Origin: Paralvinella palmiformis
Lineage: Eukaryota > Annelida > Polychaeta > Terebellida > Alvinellidae
Length of the DNA: 64,000 bases
Assembly (NCBI GenBank): GCA_025642065.1
Contig: JAODUP010000150.1
Coordinates: 62,001 to 126,000, forward strand
Direction of reading: 5' to 3'
Below, one piece after another: positions 22,572-45,756 of the stretch. A program made the translations under genes and the position numbers. Within the stretch, counting starts at the first letter, position 1, and the number at the start of each line of letters is the position of its first letter. The notes beneath the pieces are model-generated. The model was not told the DNA's origin. It ran no database searches and saw only the letters and a program-made list of their open reading frames with translations.

Positions 22572-24001
22572 GTAAACTTGTGTTTTTCTATACATATTGA
22601 GTATAAACATTGCTAACTTTATATAGCTCATATAATGATACATATTTTGAGAAGTGGCTATTTACAGTAATTAATTAATTAACTGTATACTATCAATATA
22701 CCAAGTCAAAGAGTGCTCTGATATTTATGTACCAATTCACCAGATAACTGTAGTATATATGTGATAAGTCATCACATAATCCTCTAATCCATATGTGACA
22801 TGAAATATCACCACATAACCCTTCAGTGTGACCTGTCACAATATGACTGATTTAGATTTTAGTGTGATTTTTTTTGTTAATATAGATAAACAATGGGGCA
22901 TTACTTGTTTGGAGTTTAATACCTAATCAGGTTTTGATATTTTCTGAATATATAAAATGTATATTTTGGTATTTGGATACCAATTAAAGCAAACAGGTGA
23001 TCTTTATTGAGACAATTTGTGCCTGAGTGGAAATAATTTTATTGTCTTAAAAATGTCCAAATATTATCAGTGTGGCTTATGTGCTGTTATTTGTCAACAG
23101 CTACTTGTTATTATTTAGATACAGATTCAAAATATTGGCCATTGATTTTGAATGTTACTTCGGATATTCCATTTTCACTTGATGATGGGTGATCAAGAAT
23201 TACAACTAAAGATTATAAGTTAATAAATTATGACAGTACAATCACATTTTATTACATTAGGCCTGTTGTCATTGTGCATTTTAACCACAACATTCCACAT
23301 TTAACAGATAATGTTAATAGTCAGTGAAATAAATTTCAAAATTTGTGTCTTGACAAATTGCTTTAAAACAAATATGAGGTCTGGCGTAAAATTCAAGTTA
23401 CAGAATTATTGCTTCTAATACTAGTGTAAATACATGGCTTAACTTCTTAGTGGATACCAAGCGTCTCTGTAGTTAAGCTTGTGCCATGGTTGGCCACAGC
23501 TCTGGCACCAATTCAAATATTGTCTAGATTGTAAATTAAGACTATACTGTATAGTTTATTTCTCATTATTTTGGCTACTAGGTAGCATAAAGATGGCTGT
23601 TAAAAAATAATTTTTGGTGGTTATCACCTTCATTAATGATTTTCAGTGACACAAGATAATTAAAATATTAACTTCATTGTTTAATGATCTCATTACGATT
23701 TGTATTCTGTTAGAAATACTTAAACGATTAAAGTAAATTCATCTCCATTTACACAGAGACTGTTCTTGTTTGTTTTTCTTATTTTTGCACCTCGAGTATT
23801 TGTTGTAAATAGTCGATGCTCAATAATTTTCACTGTTTACATTTAATTTTGCTTAATTTGAAAGATCAAATTTGGCTAAATTAATTTCATAGACTGATTT
23901 CATCGGCAACTACACTCTGTGCCTATTGGGTAACATTTTTAGCTAACTTCCGTAATGTGTATGTCTATTTATGCTGGTGTACACATATATGTGCAAATAT
24001 G

Positions 24002-24039
<38 letters not shown>

Positions 24040-24398
24040 TGAATGAGCCAGTGTATCTAGTCACAGCTGTTCAGTATTTTGTTACTAAATTCAATGTAAG
24101 AATTGAATTTTCTCCACATAATTTATGGTTTTTTATTTGTTAGCTTCATAATGATAAGATTAATTATTATGAAATGATGTGCCTAACATTTATTATTCTT
24201 GTAGTCACTGTTTATTCTAAGGTGCTTTGATGTATTTTTCAGCGTTAACTAACACTAATTTAAATAATAATTACTTACAAATAATAATTTCTCCCAATAT
24301 TTAATAAAATAGGCAAGTACAAAGAACAAACTGTTTCTGTGTTTTGTGTAAATTTATATTGCACAGACTGTGTGTATAAATTGTGCAAAACATTTATT
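22286..24398. other. AT-rich intergenic stretch
   Basis: Contains an (AT)n tract at 22533-22569 and a (GT)n tract at 24004-24039. No supported gene and no recognised mobile element. Confidence 0.5.
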
Positions 24399-24840
24399 CA
24401 GGGTTCCCCACACCTCCTGGACAGCCTGGAAATAACAAATTAATTTTCAAGTTCCGGAAATGTCTATGAGATTTACAAAATCAGGAAATGTCCTGGAACA
24501 AATATTGCCTGTGAAAAAATCCACTTAGAACAAAAAAAGCCTGTGAATAAATATGAAGAAAGCTTCTACTATAGAAGAGCAGGGTACCAGTATAGAGTGT
24601 TGATATCCCATGTTAATTAAAAAACTGGCTGGCTAAGACAGCTAGAAGGAATGAGGAGGAGGCTGTATCATAAAAGATGTTGATAATTAATCCTACATTG
24701 AATAAATATTATATGCCTTTTCACACATATCTTGATTTATTACCTTTAATTTATTATCTTGTATACTCTGTCCTGGAAAATGGTATTTTTTTCCTGGAAA
24801 TGTCCTGGAAAATAATATTTCCTTCAGTGTGGGAACCATG
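24399..24840. mobile_element. Candidate hAT-type MITE
   Basis: The left end CAGGGTTCCCCACAC mirrors the right end GTGTGGGAACCATG, and the subterminal regions repeat TCCTGGAAATGTCCTGGAA motifs, the style of hAT ends beginning CAGGGTTCCC. The expected 8-bp duplication is not intact: only TTTATT is shared by the flanks. No transposase is present. Confidence 0.5.
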
Positions 24841-25960
24841 TTTATTATTTCATTAGATTTAATTTCATGTGATTAATTACTGGTTAGTTTTATAAAATGA
24901 GTTTAACAGATTGGTTACTTCTTATATGATGCATATTTAATAATCAGAATGACATTTATACTAAAGTGAGAGCATCTTTAAATATGTTTTTACTTCATTA
25001 AATATATTTTGATCTAATAAATCCCATTACTTATTTATGCTATATCCTTATTGAAAAAAGTACTGTTTTTTTTATCCATTCCTTGTCCAATATAATTTTC
25101 TGTATAATCTTGGTATCGTCATACTGAAACATTAAAAATAGCCTTTACTCTACATATTCTATGTTTATTAATGATTTAAAGTTTACTATTTTAGCCATCA
25201 CTAGCTCATGATTATTGATCTCTGGGAATCTAAATATCTGATAAAAATATACGTCATCAGTTAAGTGACTGTGAATATGAAGATAATTTTAATTCATTGT
25301 GTCACACTGGCATGTGATTAATAATACACTTGAAGATTCACGATAATCCACATATACAGAGAGATATAATCATACATGACTAGCTTAGAGTTAGAGAGTA
25401 CATATTGTAACTGTTGTCATTAAGAACCATATTTCACGAGACTGATAGTAACACCGTGTGTAGGAGTTGATCCCGACAAGAATTCCATCAGACAAGATAG
25501 GTAGGTACCTATCTTTGTTTCAAGAAAACAGGCACAGCTCAGTCACTTAATTACTTCTTAGGCAGGCACTCCAAAATTAAACCTACCAGTATACTGAAGA
25601 AAAAATGTGAAAATGCTAATTTCCACAAACAATTTATTTTTTACTCCGTCTATACGCCATAAAGGAGGTGCACGAAATAATGCAATATAGACAGTGAAAC
25701 GGCACAAAATCCATATAAGTTTAATTGTGAAATGATTAATTATTGTAGCAATAACATTATTGTGTATATTATATCATATATGTTGTATTTGAACAGTAAA
25801 TAAAATTACAAGCATACCCCAGCATCGTTATCAGTCATAAAGAAATGAACATATTCTTAATTATGTGCTTAAAATATTAATCGTTTTAACATTGCGAACA
25901 TTCGCATCTAAATGGTTCCACAATTTAACACTCATGATATCGTATTGACATGAAGATTAA
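24841..25960. other. AT-rich intergenic stretch
   Basis: No supported gene. A small palindrome (AGATAGGTA, then TACCTATCT) lies near 25496-25515. Confidence 0.5.
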
Positions 25961-26144
25961 TTGATGATTGGTGTTTTACGGCTACTTTTGTGCACATGGT
26001 AAGCTAAATAGGCCGAGCGAGCTCCAAATGTAATGAAGCGAACTCAACGATGAAACAACCTTTAGATATGCCCACGCCTGGATTCGAACACGGGTGGTAG
26101 TGATCTGTGGTCCAACACGCTACCGCTAGATCACGGAGGCGCCC
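25961..26144 (-). mobile_element. SINE family A copy, antisense, upstream of gene A
   Basis: On the minus strand GGCGCCTCCGTGATCTAGCG starts the element near 26144 (A box), then GTGTTCGAATCC (B box) and the family A body, ending in the GTAAAACACCAATCATC tail near 25961. No convincing target duplication is seen. It ends about 190 bp upstream of the gene A promoter cluster. Confidence 0.85.
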
Positions 26145-26335
26145 CATATAAGTAGTTTGTAGTTTTTTCGTGAGGAAATTCTCTCTTGCAGTGCATCTAC
26201 ACATATCTGATTTAGTAAGCTTCCGCCTTTCAACGTATGACAACTATAATATACATCTGCAGCCACCTCCTCAAATATCATAACGTTCAGATTAATAATA
26301 TAGGTTTATTTTGGCTGCTGACGCAGACCAAGTGT

Positions 26336-26361
26336 TTACGTCACAAATGACGTGTGAGTCA
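26336..26361 (+). promoter_or_regulatory. CRE/AP-1 cluster upstream of gene A
   Basis: TTACGTCA at 26336-26343, TGACGT at 26348-26353 and TGAGTCA (canonical AP-1/TRE) at 26355-26361 fall within 26 bp, in a locally CpG-richer patch. CREB/ATF and AP-1 factors bind such sites in animals; activity here is inferred. Confidence 0.5.
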
Positions 26362-26449
26362 GCGACAGTAATGGCTGTCTGCCACAAGACGTGGTCGCGA
26401 CTCAGAAACGACTGGTCTAGTATTATGATGATGACATGACAGTTAGTTC

Positions 26450-26456
26450 TATAAAG
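26450..26456 (+). promoter_or_regulatory. TATA-like element of gene A
   Basis: TATAAAG lies about 90 bp downstream of the CRE/AP-1 cluster and about 190 bp upstream of the putative 5' UTR donor, as expected for a core promoter with a start near 26480. Confidence 0.35.
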
Positions 26457-26479
26457 AATCTATCATGATGTTTGGACAC

Positions 26480-27213
26480 ACATCTAGGAGAAGGTTATCA
26501 CTAAATATAGTATACTAAAGATTGTTATCGAGTTGTTCTAGACATACTATCTGTTTATAATACTGAGCTGAGTACTATGCTATTAGATCTAGTACAGAGA
26601 TTGTATCTGAATACTTCAGGAAGCTAAAGCCAGTAAAGGTTTGTTTATTTTCGTTACCATATCTCTCTAACTAAACTAACACATTCCTTTGATGTTCTTT
26701 ATGACTAGTGAAAGCGGTATATACACAATATGGGTGTTTACGTTGATTTTTGTGTAAACAAGCAAGGGTGGTGTTTATTGATTATCTTTACTAGTCTATT
26801 ACATTATATATATTTTATTATTATATTACAATCAGTTATTTGTTGGGGGGGGGGATTGAATCAACTCGGTTAATAGGAAATGTATTTTTCCATGTGATGC
26901 TGGTGACGTCATCAAGATAACTCAGTGTGTGTGTCTCTGTGTGTGTCTCTGTGTGTGTGTGTGTTAACAACTGTGCTATGACTATGAGTAGATCTATATA
27001 AGTTTTTAGATTAAACATTTCTCCTCTTCAACACAGATTCCACCATTGATATCACTAGATGTCAGCACCATAGCCACACAAGGGAATGTCTTTAAAAAAG
27101 AGGTCATTCTATATTCAGCTGTAGCGACTTGGCTTAAAGCAGCACTCACATAGATTCAGAGAGGGAAAGAGGGAATTCAGGATCGTTGTTCTGGTAGTCG
27201 ATTAAAATAGAAC
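26480..27213 (+). other. Gene A 5' leader with one intron
   Basis: Inferred untranslated exon 1 (about 26480-26638) ends at AAAG/GTTTGT. The intron is 26639-27036 and closes with the strong acceptor CTCCTCTTCAACACAG. The rest of the leader, 27037-27213, includes an in-frame TAG at 27208-27210 just before the start codon. The intron contains a G10 run near 26846 and a (GT)/(CT) microsatellite at 26924-26963. Confidence 0.45.
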
Positions 27214-29151
27214 ATGAACGATACTTTTATAGGACTTGGCGTAAATGGCGATTGTATTCAGAAGCAACATGGTTCCATATCACGTGATAAGTTTATTGAA
27301 CATAACACTTTCATGATTGAACAGAACCAATATGATAATTTGTGGACCATTAACACTGGATATATTTATCATGGATTTGGCATATTTTGCTACTTGAAGC
27401 CAATGATAGAAACAAGGATCCTAGAAAATGAAGTAGTTCCTTCAGGAGCTGTCAACTACTTTAATGATGAAGACTCAAGTCATTTGTGTGATTCCAGAAG
27501 GAAGGTTATTTGTAGGTCAGCTGTCAAACTATCAGACAGACAAAAATGTGTTCTTCATTACATTGAAACCAAGAAGCCGTACAACCATATATTACATTAC
27601 CTCTCAATATTTAGATTGCCTAAAGCAGCCATCTTGTTAGCAAAGGATCAAGCCATCATTGCCAAACTTACTGAAGATCCGAACCTATTGCAAAAAGATG
27701 AGGAAGATATGAACATTCTACAGCCATATTTATGTGCCATCAGAAAACTAACTGCTGATGACAAAAGCTTTGATGACCAGCTAGTTGTGATAACAAGAGA
27801 TCTGTTCATTGAACACAACAAATCAATTTCTGAAAATGAAGTGGATGACCATATATGGACACACAATGGCAAACAAGTGTTTGATGGTGTCAAACTCCAT
27901 AGTATGCTGTTACCATATATGAAGCACCCAAAGGAGCCATATTATACCAAAAATAGGAACTACTGCTGTGATAATTTTATCCCAGAGTGTACTACTAAGA
28001 TGTGCATATTCCATAGTTCTTACAATCCACATTATCTGAAAGAGCGGAGCTTCAGCCAAAGTTCCTATAAGAGACATTGCAAATTTTACTCAACCAGCTT
28101 CCAGTTTTTGTGTACCCTGAAAATTAGACCAAACGTTGCTGAGAAAATAAAACGGGAGACTGCCATTGGAAGGCTTAGAGAAGATCCGGATCTCATCACA
28201 AAGGACAGAGAGCAGATCTTGGAACTGATTGAGATCTTTAAGACTTCAAAAGATAAAACAGAAGTTATTGATGATATGGTAAAATGCGCTGAAAGGCATT
28301 ACAACAGTAGTACTCCAGTGTACAACAAGAGCAAGATTGATGATCTTAGTGATGGTAATAAGCACATATTTGTTATCCCAAATGATGTTGATGTGGAATC
28401 ATTCAGGAGTTGGCCAGATTATATGTGGTATGACAGAGAGACAGATAGAAAATGGACAGATGATTGGACGTCAACAAATTTGATAACAAATTCTCAGTTT
28501 CTAGAAACATCTCGAGTAGAATCTTTGGAAACTAACGATGTAATTGTTTGTTGGCATACACCATGGAGAGAAGATTGGCAGACATTTGATCTGGCGATTG
28601 ATGGAGAAGCTGCCTGGGATGTTGTTCCTGCTGATATCGTGAAGACTGATCAGGCCACCGAAACACAACTAATCACATTGGAGAAACGATGCCAGAGACT
28701 GGATAAAAGAAATCCAGAATGCATGGCAAAGATCCGACAGAAATTATCTAAGTACTTCATAATAAAATATGGATACAGCAAGGAAAAGATGTCGCTTTAT
28801 GATGCCTGGTCTGACTCTATGGTGTGTGGCTGGGAAACATTTACAAACCTTTGTACAATATGGCATTCAGAATATGTGCAATCCAGGGAAGTGCCACAGG
28901 AATTATTCACTCCTTCAATGCCAAGACAGGTCTTTTCAAACCAAGACCAAATTGCACGGCATCGGGATTCCATCCGTGACCACTTCCTTAGGCATCACTT
29001 TCTCAAGCACTATGATCCAGATTGGAACGGCAAGTGGATTATTGCCATGAAGGAAGGTTGGTCAGAATTCCAGGATTTATGCCAGACCTGGACTTCCAGT
29101 GATATATCCCCAAAACACAACGTCAATACTGGTATTAATGCTCTCAGTTGA
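27214..29151 (+). CDS. Gene A: uncharacterised modular protein, 645 residues, paralogue of gene B
   Basis: A single open frame with A at -3 of its ATG and an in-frame stop just upstream. I do not recognise the family. Module 1 (residues 21-67, SRDKFIEHN, then YDNLWTINTGYIYHG) is repeated at 194-238 (TRDLFIEHN, then DDHIWTHNGK). Module 2 (about 118-178, LPKAAILLAK, then LTEDPNLLQKDEED) is repeated at 303-365 (RLREDPDLITKDREQ, then KCAERHY). Module 3 lies at about 392-475, containing FDLAIDGEAAWDVVPADI. Module 4, a helical segment at 506-550 (ending FTNLCTIW), is repeated at 586-626 (ending FQDLCQTW). Gene B has the same module order with fewer copies. No signal peptide or membrane segment is visible, so a cytosolic or nuclear protein is inferred. 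The coding part is intronless although gene B is split in the same region. Overlapping shorter frames are shadows. Confidence 0.88.
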   Translation: MNDTFIGLGVNGDCIQKQHGSISRDKFIEHNTFMIEQNQYDNLWTINTGYIYHGFGIFCYLKPMIETRILENEVVPSGAVNYFNDEDSSHLCDSRRKVICRSAVKLSDRQKCVLHYIETKKPYNHILHYLSIFRLPKAAILLAKDQAIIAKLTEDPNLLQKDEEDMNILQPYLCAIRKLTADDKSFDDQLVVITRDLFIEHNKSISENEVDDHIWTHNGKQVFDGVKLHSMLLPYMKHPKEPYYTKNRNYCCDNFIPECTTKMCIFHSSYNPHYLKERSFSQSSYKRHCKFYSTSFQFLCTLKIRPNVAEKIKRETAIGRLREDPDLITKDREQILELIEIFKTSKDKTEVIDDMVKCAERHYNSSTPVYNKSKIDDLSDGNKHIFVIPNDVDVESFRSWPDYMWYDRETDRKWTDDWTSTNLITNSQFLETSRVESLETNDVIVCWHTPWREDWQTFDLAIDGEAAWDVVPADIVKTDQATETQLITLEKRCQRLDKRNPECMAKIRQKLSKYFIIKYGYSKEKMSLYDAWSDSMVCGWETFTNLCTIWHSEYVQSREVPQELFTPSMPRQVFSNQDQIARHRDSIRDHFLRHHFLKHYDPDWNGKWIIAMKEGWSEFQDLCQTWTSSDISPKHNVNTGINALS

Positions 29152-29213
29152 TTACTTTTGTTTTAAGATTAATATTTTTATGAGTTATTTATGATGTTAA
29201 TCATTCCATATTT

Positions 29214-29219
29214 ATTAAA
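29214..29219 (+). terminator. Possible poly(A) signal of gene A
   Basis: ATTAAA, a common variant signal, about 63 bp after the stop codon. No AATAAA is seen in the next 120 bp. Confidence 0.3.
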
Positions 29220-30914
29220 ATGTGATATTTTATGTTATTTTTTTGTCAGTTTCATGGTGCTAATAATTTATCTTACCCATTTATGATAATGGTTGTTAAC
29301 TGTTCAACCAAATACTTTAATACTCAATAAGAGAGATTTCTTTAATGTTGTTTGGATAAATGATAATGCCTTATAGTGTGTGTGTGATAGCTGTTAAGAG
29401 CCTGTATATAAACCAGCAAGTTTCTTTTTTTGAGGAAATCAAATCTGTGATATAATTGCAGCGTTATGCATTTGTTTTATTTATTTTCCACTTTTAATAG
29501 TGCAACTTTATCTTAATTATATATTAAATTACTCTGTCATATATTTGTTGTCGTGTTTAAATACATTTTACATGTGTACAGGTATGCTTAACATACGATC
29601 CCATGATTACAGATACCAGAATCTACATTACACTGAATAATCTATCCATACAAAAACAAATATGATAAAAGCTCTTCTCTTTTTCTGCCATGACAAATTA
29701 CAAAAATACAATTATGTCTTAAGAATGTTTTTCTGATCTTTCAGGATTCAGCAAATATAAACATGATTTTAGCAATTCCGTCATTAACGCAAAACTGCGA
29801 ACTGTAGCGAGTCTATTTAGATCATTGCATTTCAGGAAATAGTTTGATATTAACATTTTTCCCTCGTTTTAAACTTGACAATACCCTGATGTCAGTTTGT
29901 ATTTTAAGATTTGGACAACTGTCACCTTCAGGACATTGATTGAGGAAAGAAGGAAACACTAAATTACCTTTCTGTAGTATTCATTCATCACCAATAGGGG
30001 CAAACAATATTTAGGTTATTAATTGCAATAAATTTGACAGATCATGGAAAATTGAGACTGAAATAAGTTGTCTGGAGTTCTATGGGGAGTAGTTGCCTTG
30101 TAAGCCCAGGATCCCCAGTTAAAGGTTTACTCACTAATAAAATATTATTAGGTCATGGTGGCTCAGTATTGTAAAATTATAGGATAGAAACATGGCGGTC
30201 ATCAGTGACTGATCCCTGACCTTTGGCCTGTTTACTACTTTACTCAGCCATTAGGGTTATGTGTGAATATTGTTAACTAAAGTTAAATATGAAGAGTTAG
30301 AGATTGAAATAAGTGAAAATTTTGGACTTTAAACTAATAAAAAGCCTATAAAAGGGTTGTTAAAAATACTTTATTATTATATTTTAAAAAAGTAGATTAA
30401 AAATAGTTAAACCTTTTAACCATAATTTTGTTTCCAAAGCTATGTTATGATTAAAAATTGTATATTTTTAGTGCTATTTAAGTACTACATAAAACACAAC
30501 CACAATAATATATCAATAATTTACAGTAAAAATTAGCAAATAGAGAAATTAAGCTGTAAATGTTTCTAGAATTATGCAAGAAGAGTGTTTTCTAATCCTA
30601 ATAATTGTGTTAAATAAACCTCTAAACAGTTACAAGAATAACAGATATTGTATGCCACAAACGAAATACTCAATTAGAGCTTAAATAAACACAAGCAACT
30701 GGAGTAAAAAAATACAAAATATTCAGCTATTTCGACAAATAACCAGCACCAATCAGCTTAATAAAATATAATTAAACAATTAAAATTATAAAAGCACCAA
30801 TAATCAGCAGCAAAACTAAGGTTCAGGTTGGAAATCAGTTAAATATGTTAAAATGGCGAATATAAACAAATATGTATAAATACTGCATTGTTTAGTCAAA
30901 ATAATTATAATAAT
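29220..30914. other. AT-rich intergenic stretch
   Basis: No supported gene. A weak tRNA-like segment around 30090-30180 (GTAGTTGCCTTGTAAGCCCA) may be a decayed SINE. Nothing else recognised. Confidence 0.45.
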
Positions 30915-42331
<11,417 letters not shown>

Positions 42332-42663
42332 TTGTACAAGAAAAGAGATTCACGTCTGATCGTCAACTAGTTCTCCGGCTAAAGCATTTCAACTAACTTG
42401 GAACACGACAGTCGCTGCTGTATGGTGTCTTTTACGGTTCAGTGATCTAATAGAAATACCTGTTCTCGTTTGTGAATTTTATGCCTGACTGATCTCAGTT
42501 CTGGCTGCACATAAACTACTTGAATACTTCCTCTTGTCCGACCTTAGGTGGCCGACTTCGATTTACTCGTGGTTTTAATAACTGTGAACGGGACGGGGTT
42601 TTCACTGAAATAAATATTGGCGTTTAAACCAGAGAAAAGGAAGTGAACTGGGCTTTGGCTTTG

Positions 42664-42850
42664 TTGTTCGGGGAGAATCCCCAGGCTGTCGCTTATTCGA
42701 CGCAGCCTCTATGTTGGAGTGGTTGAGAAATCTCCTCCCCCACCACTCACAGGGGAGCAGTACGGAAAGATGGAGCCGAAATACCCTGAGGGTGGTCACT
42801 GCCAGAGTGTTTTACGTCCTCAGGGGGTTTTTAACGTCCCGCTTTATTTT
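42664..42850 (-). mobile_element. SINE family C-related fragment, copy 2
   Basis: Begins TGTTCGGGGAGAATCCCCAG, continues with the family C body, and ends with TTTTACGTCCTCAGGGGGTT and AACGTCCCGCTTTATTTT. The short frames at 42602-42902 fall inside this repeat and are not genes. Confidence 0.7.
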
Positions 42851-42934
42851 AAATATTAAATGGGATTATAAAGAGCACTTAAATAGACCGGACTCAAGTT
42901 AATTGTGTTTGTGGGGTGTTTCCCTATGGAGTCG

Positions 42935-42987
<53 letters not shown>

Positions 42988-43007
42988 AATTCTTCCTGAC
43001 ACAACTA

Positions 43008-43100
43008 TCAGCGCGGTTGGCACAGAGTCTAGCACCTGGGTTCTAACAGCAGCACGATTATGCCTGAAGGTTGTTTCATCCTTCAGGTCGTCTCCTTATC
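43008..43100 (+). mobile_element. tRNA-like SINE fragment
   Basis: CAGCGCGGTTGGCACAGAG and CCTGGGTTCTAACAGC resemble a tRNA head, followed by CTGAAGGTTGTTTCATCCTT, a motif shared with family A. Preceded by an (AT)n tract at 42939-42983. Confidence 0.45.
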
Positions 43101-43360
43101 CGTGGATGTCTTCATCACAAAACAGATATAAATAAACCAAGACGATTACACAACGTTCAGAACATAATATTATGTTGTCATACAGTCTATATTGATCAGC
43201 TAGAAAGTCTACTTCCGTCTGAAGTACCACATTTTCGCCTAGAAACTTATATATTGTTTTGACGATAGAAACTTGCACTTGTCACTTCAAAGGATGTTGT
43301 GGCGTATGATAAACGGCGAACTTTTGATTGAGACAATTTTCTATCAGCAATCAAATATCG

Positions 43361-43470
43361 CAATGGCTACCAAACATAAACCAGTCTCTATTGACACAAA
43401 GTTGCAAGCTTTTGACTCTAAGACTCAAATTTCTAAAGAATGTGGTGTTCCGTGTAGCACACTGTCATCT
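43361..43470 (+). pseudogene. Pogo-type transposase N-terminal relic
   Basis: From ATG at 43363 the frame reads MATKHKPVSIDTKLQAFD and then QISKECGVPCSTLSSQ, matching the CENP-B/pogo helix-turn-helix (KxLSIxxKL...AKxxGVPxSTLS). It stops being recognisable where the RTE-type LINE begins, so the LINE fragment probably joined or inserted here. Confidence 0.6.
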
Positions 43471-43473
43471 CAG

Positions 43474-44540
43474 CATGGCATTTGTGGATTACGAGAAAGC
43501 TTTTGATTCTGTGAAATTCATTCGGTTCTAGAAGCACCGCAGGAATAAGGAACCAACAGCAACTACATCAAATTAATAAGAGACATCTACACAGATAACT
43601 CCACAACAGTTTGTCTGCACAAAGATAGCAACAAAAGAAAGATAAAAAGGGGGTCCGACAAGGAGACACCATGTCACCAAAGTTATTCATAGCCTGCTTG
43701 GAGAAAATCTTTAGGACTATAGACGGGACAAAAGGGGTATCAATATTAATGGAGAGAAACTCAATCATCTACGATTTGCAGATGATAATATAATAATAGC
43801 TCACGCTGTAAAGGACATTGAAGTAGTGCTTCAAGAGCTGGACAACGTAAGCAGGAAATGTGGATTGAAAATGAAAATGAGAAAAAGCAAAGATCATGGC
43901 AGGAACCACAAGAACAACCAAGGCAGTATATGTAAATCGAATCCAACTTGATCAAGTAGAAGAGTATGTTTATCTAGGCTAACGTTTTACATTAATAGAG
44001 AAAAACCAAGACAACGAAATAAGAAGACGGATCAAAGCAGGATGGCAGACATTTGGAAGACACCGCACACTCATGAATGGTACACTACCAACGTGCTTAA
44101 AAAGAAAGGTCTTCAACCAATATATCCTTCCAGCAATGACATATGGAACAAAGACCTGAACATTAACAACAAAAATGGAAAAGAAATTATTTGCAGCGCA
44201 ACACAACGCGCTCAACACACAAAAAAAATGCTCAGCATCACTTATAAAGACCGAAAAACTAAGAATTGGGTGAGGAACCAAACTAAAGTTACGGAAATAG
44301 TTAAAAACAGAAAATGGACATGGCAGCTCACATCAGCCGCAGGACGGATATTAGATGGAGTGTAGCACTGACAGTTTGGACACCCATGGGTAGCAAAAGA
44401 AATCAAGGGAGGAAACGAAAAAGGTGGAGAGATGAACTACAACAGTACAGGGGCAATGTGAACTGGTACTGATACCGAGACCTTTGGAGGCAAGATGCTA
44501 AGGCTTTCGTCCTGCAGTGGACTGATCATGGCTGAAGATT
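43474..44540 (+). pseudogene. RTE-type LINE relic, reverse transcriptase palm to C terminus
   Basis: Pieces in several frames read in order: MAFVDYEKAFDSV (RT motif A), KRGVRQGDTMSPKLF (motif B), LRFADDNIII (motif C, FADD), ELDNVSRKCGLKMKMRKSK, then LKRKVFNQYILPAMTYG, MLSITYKDRKTKNWVR, and finally RKRWRDEL and DAKAFVLQWTDHG. Order and motifs fit the RTE/BovB-like clade. At least four frameshifts or stops separate the pieces. The 3' end merges into an (AT)n tract at 44553-44593. Confidence 0.8.
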
Positions 44541-44550
44541 ATCATAATGA

Positions 44551-44596
<46 letters not shown>

Positions 44597-44597
<1 letters not shown>

Positions 44598-45703
44598 CAT
44601 ACATACATGAACCTAAATAAACTTAAACCTAAATAAATACACAAACATACACGTCCAAAAATACATTCATATATATTCCTTTATATAAATGAGACCTAAA
44701 CATTGATAGTATGCCTTGTCTACTCCTTAACATCTGGGATCAAGATTCATACGAAAAAAGTATGTCAGGCTCAGGCGGAAGTATGTATGTAGGGGAAGCG
44801 TAAATACATAAAACATACAACAATAGACCGATTCTATTACCCATGGCGCCACCATGCGGCTGAATTCTACACTATGGTCTCGGGTTAGAAGTCTAAGAAT
44901 CAGTGTTGCATGGGGATTTACGCATGTAGTGGCCGATAAGTGTCTCATTGAAAAGCTGTATTTAGGCTAATTACCAGCTATATTAGGATTTTATTTATAG
45001 TCCATTAAGGGTATGTGATCTCCAGATCATAATTTAGCATTTTATAGCGATGGCATAGACTTTACTCAGTAGATATATGCCCCTAAACTAAGTAAGGTTC
45101 AGCGCTATTTACATGGCTGTCATGGTCCGGCCTGTCTAGTTCAAACTTATTTTTGTAGAACGATGGTCACCTGACATGACGATGTGAATGGATCAAATCA
45201 ATGATAAATAGATTATATTTCAATCGGTGATTTCTGTTACTGTAACATTGGTATTTATGCATGATATCTTGTATTGAAAGTGAACTGTTTTATTTTTTTA
45301 ATATTATCTAAATATTAAGGGTAATAACATTTTGTATTTAACAATATACAGGTGATACATATATGATTGGTTCCCAGGTACAAGTATAAATATATATCAA
45401 CTTGGAATTTTAATTATTTTTTTTCACGTCTTTATCAAATAGTTTACTTTTGTGTTATATTTCTCGGGAATATCGCAGCTGGAAGATCAAAGTTTCTTAA
45501 GATATCCTGACTCCACTATAAGTGATATGAGAAATATAGAAAACTTTGAATTTATCTGACTATAAACACAACATCTTAACACTCAGAACATTAAATATTT
45601 CAATCTGTACAAGATTTTATTAACAAATTGGAAAAACCTCAGCTACTTAACAATCCAATTAAGTTTCAGCGACATGCTTCAGATAATATCAACTCGAGAA
45701 AAA

Positions 45704-45756
<53 letters not shown>

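Noticed and set aside
28769..29050. 93-codon plus-strand frame inside gene A
   Set aside because: A shadow in another frame of gene A, which has paralogue support throughout this stretch.
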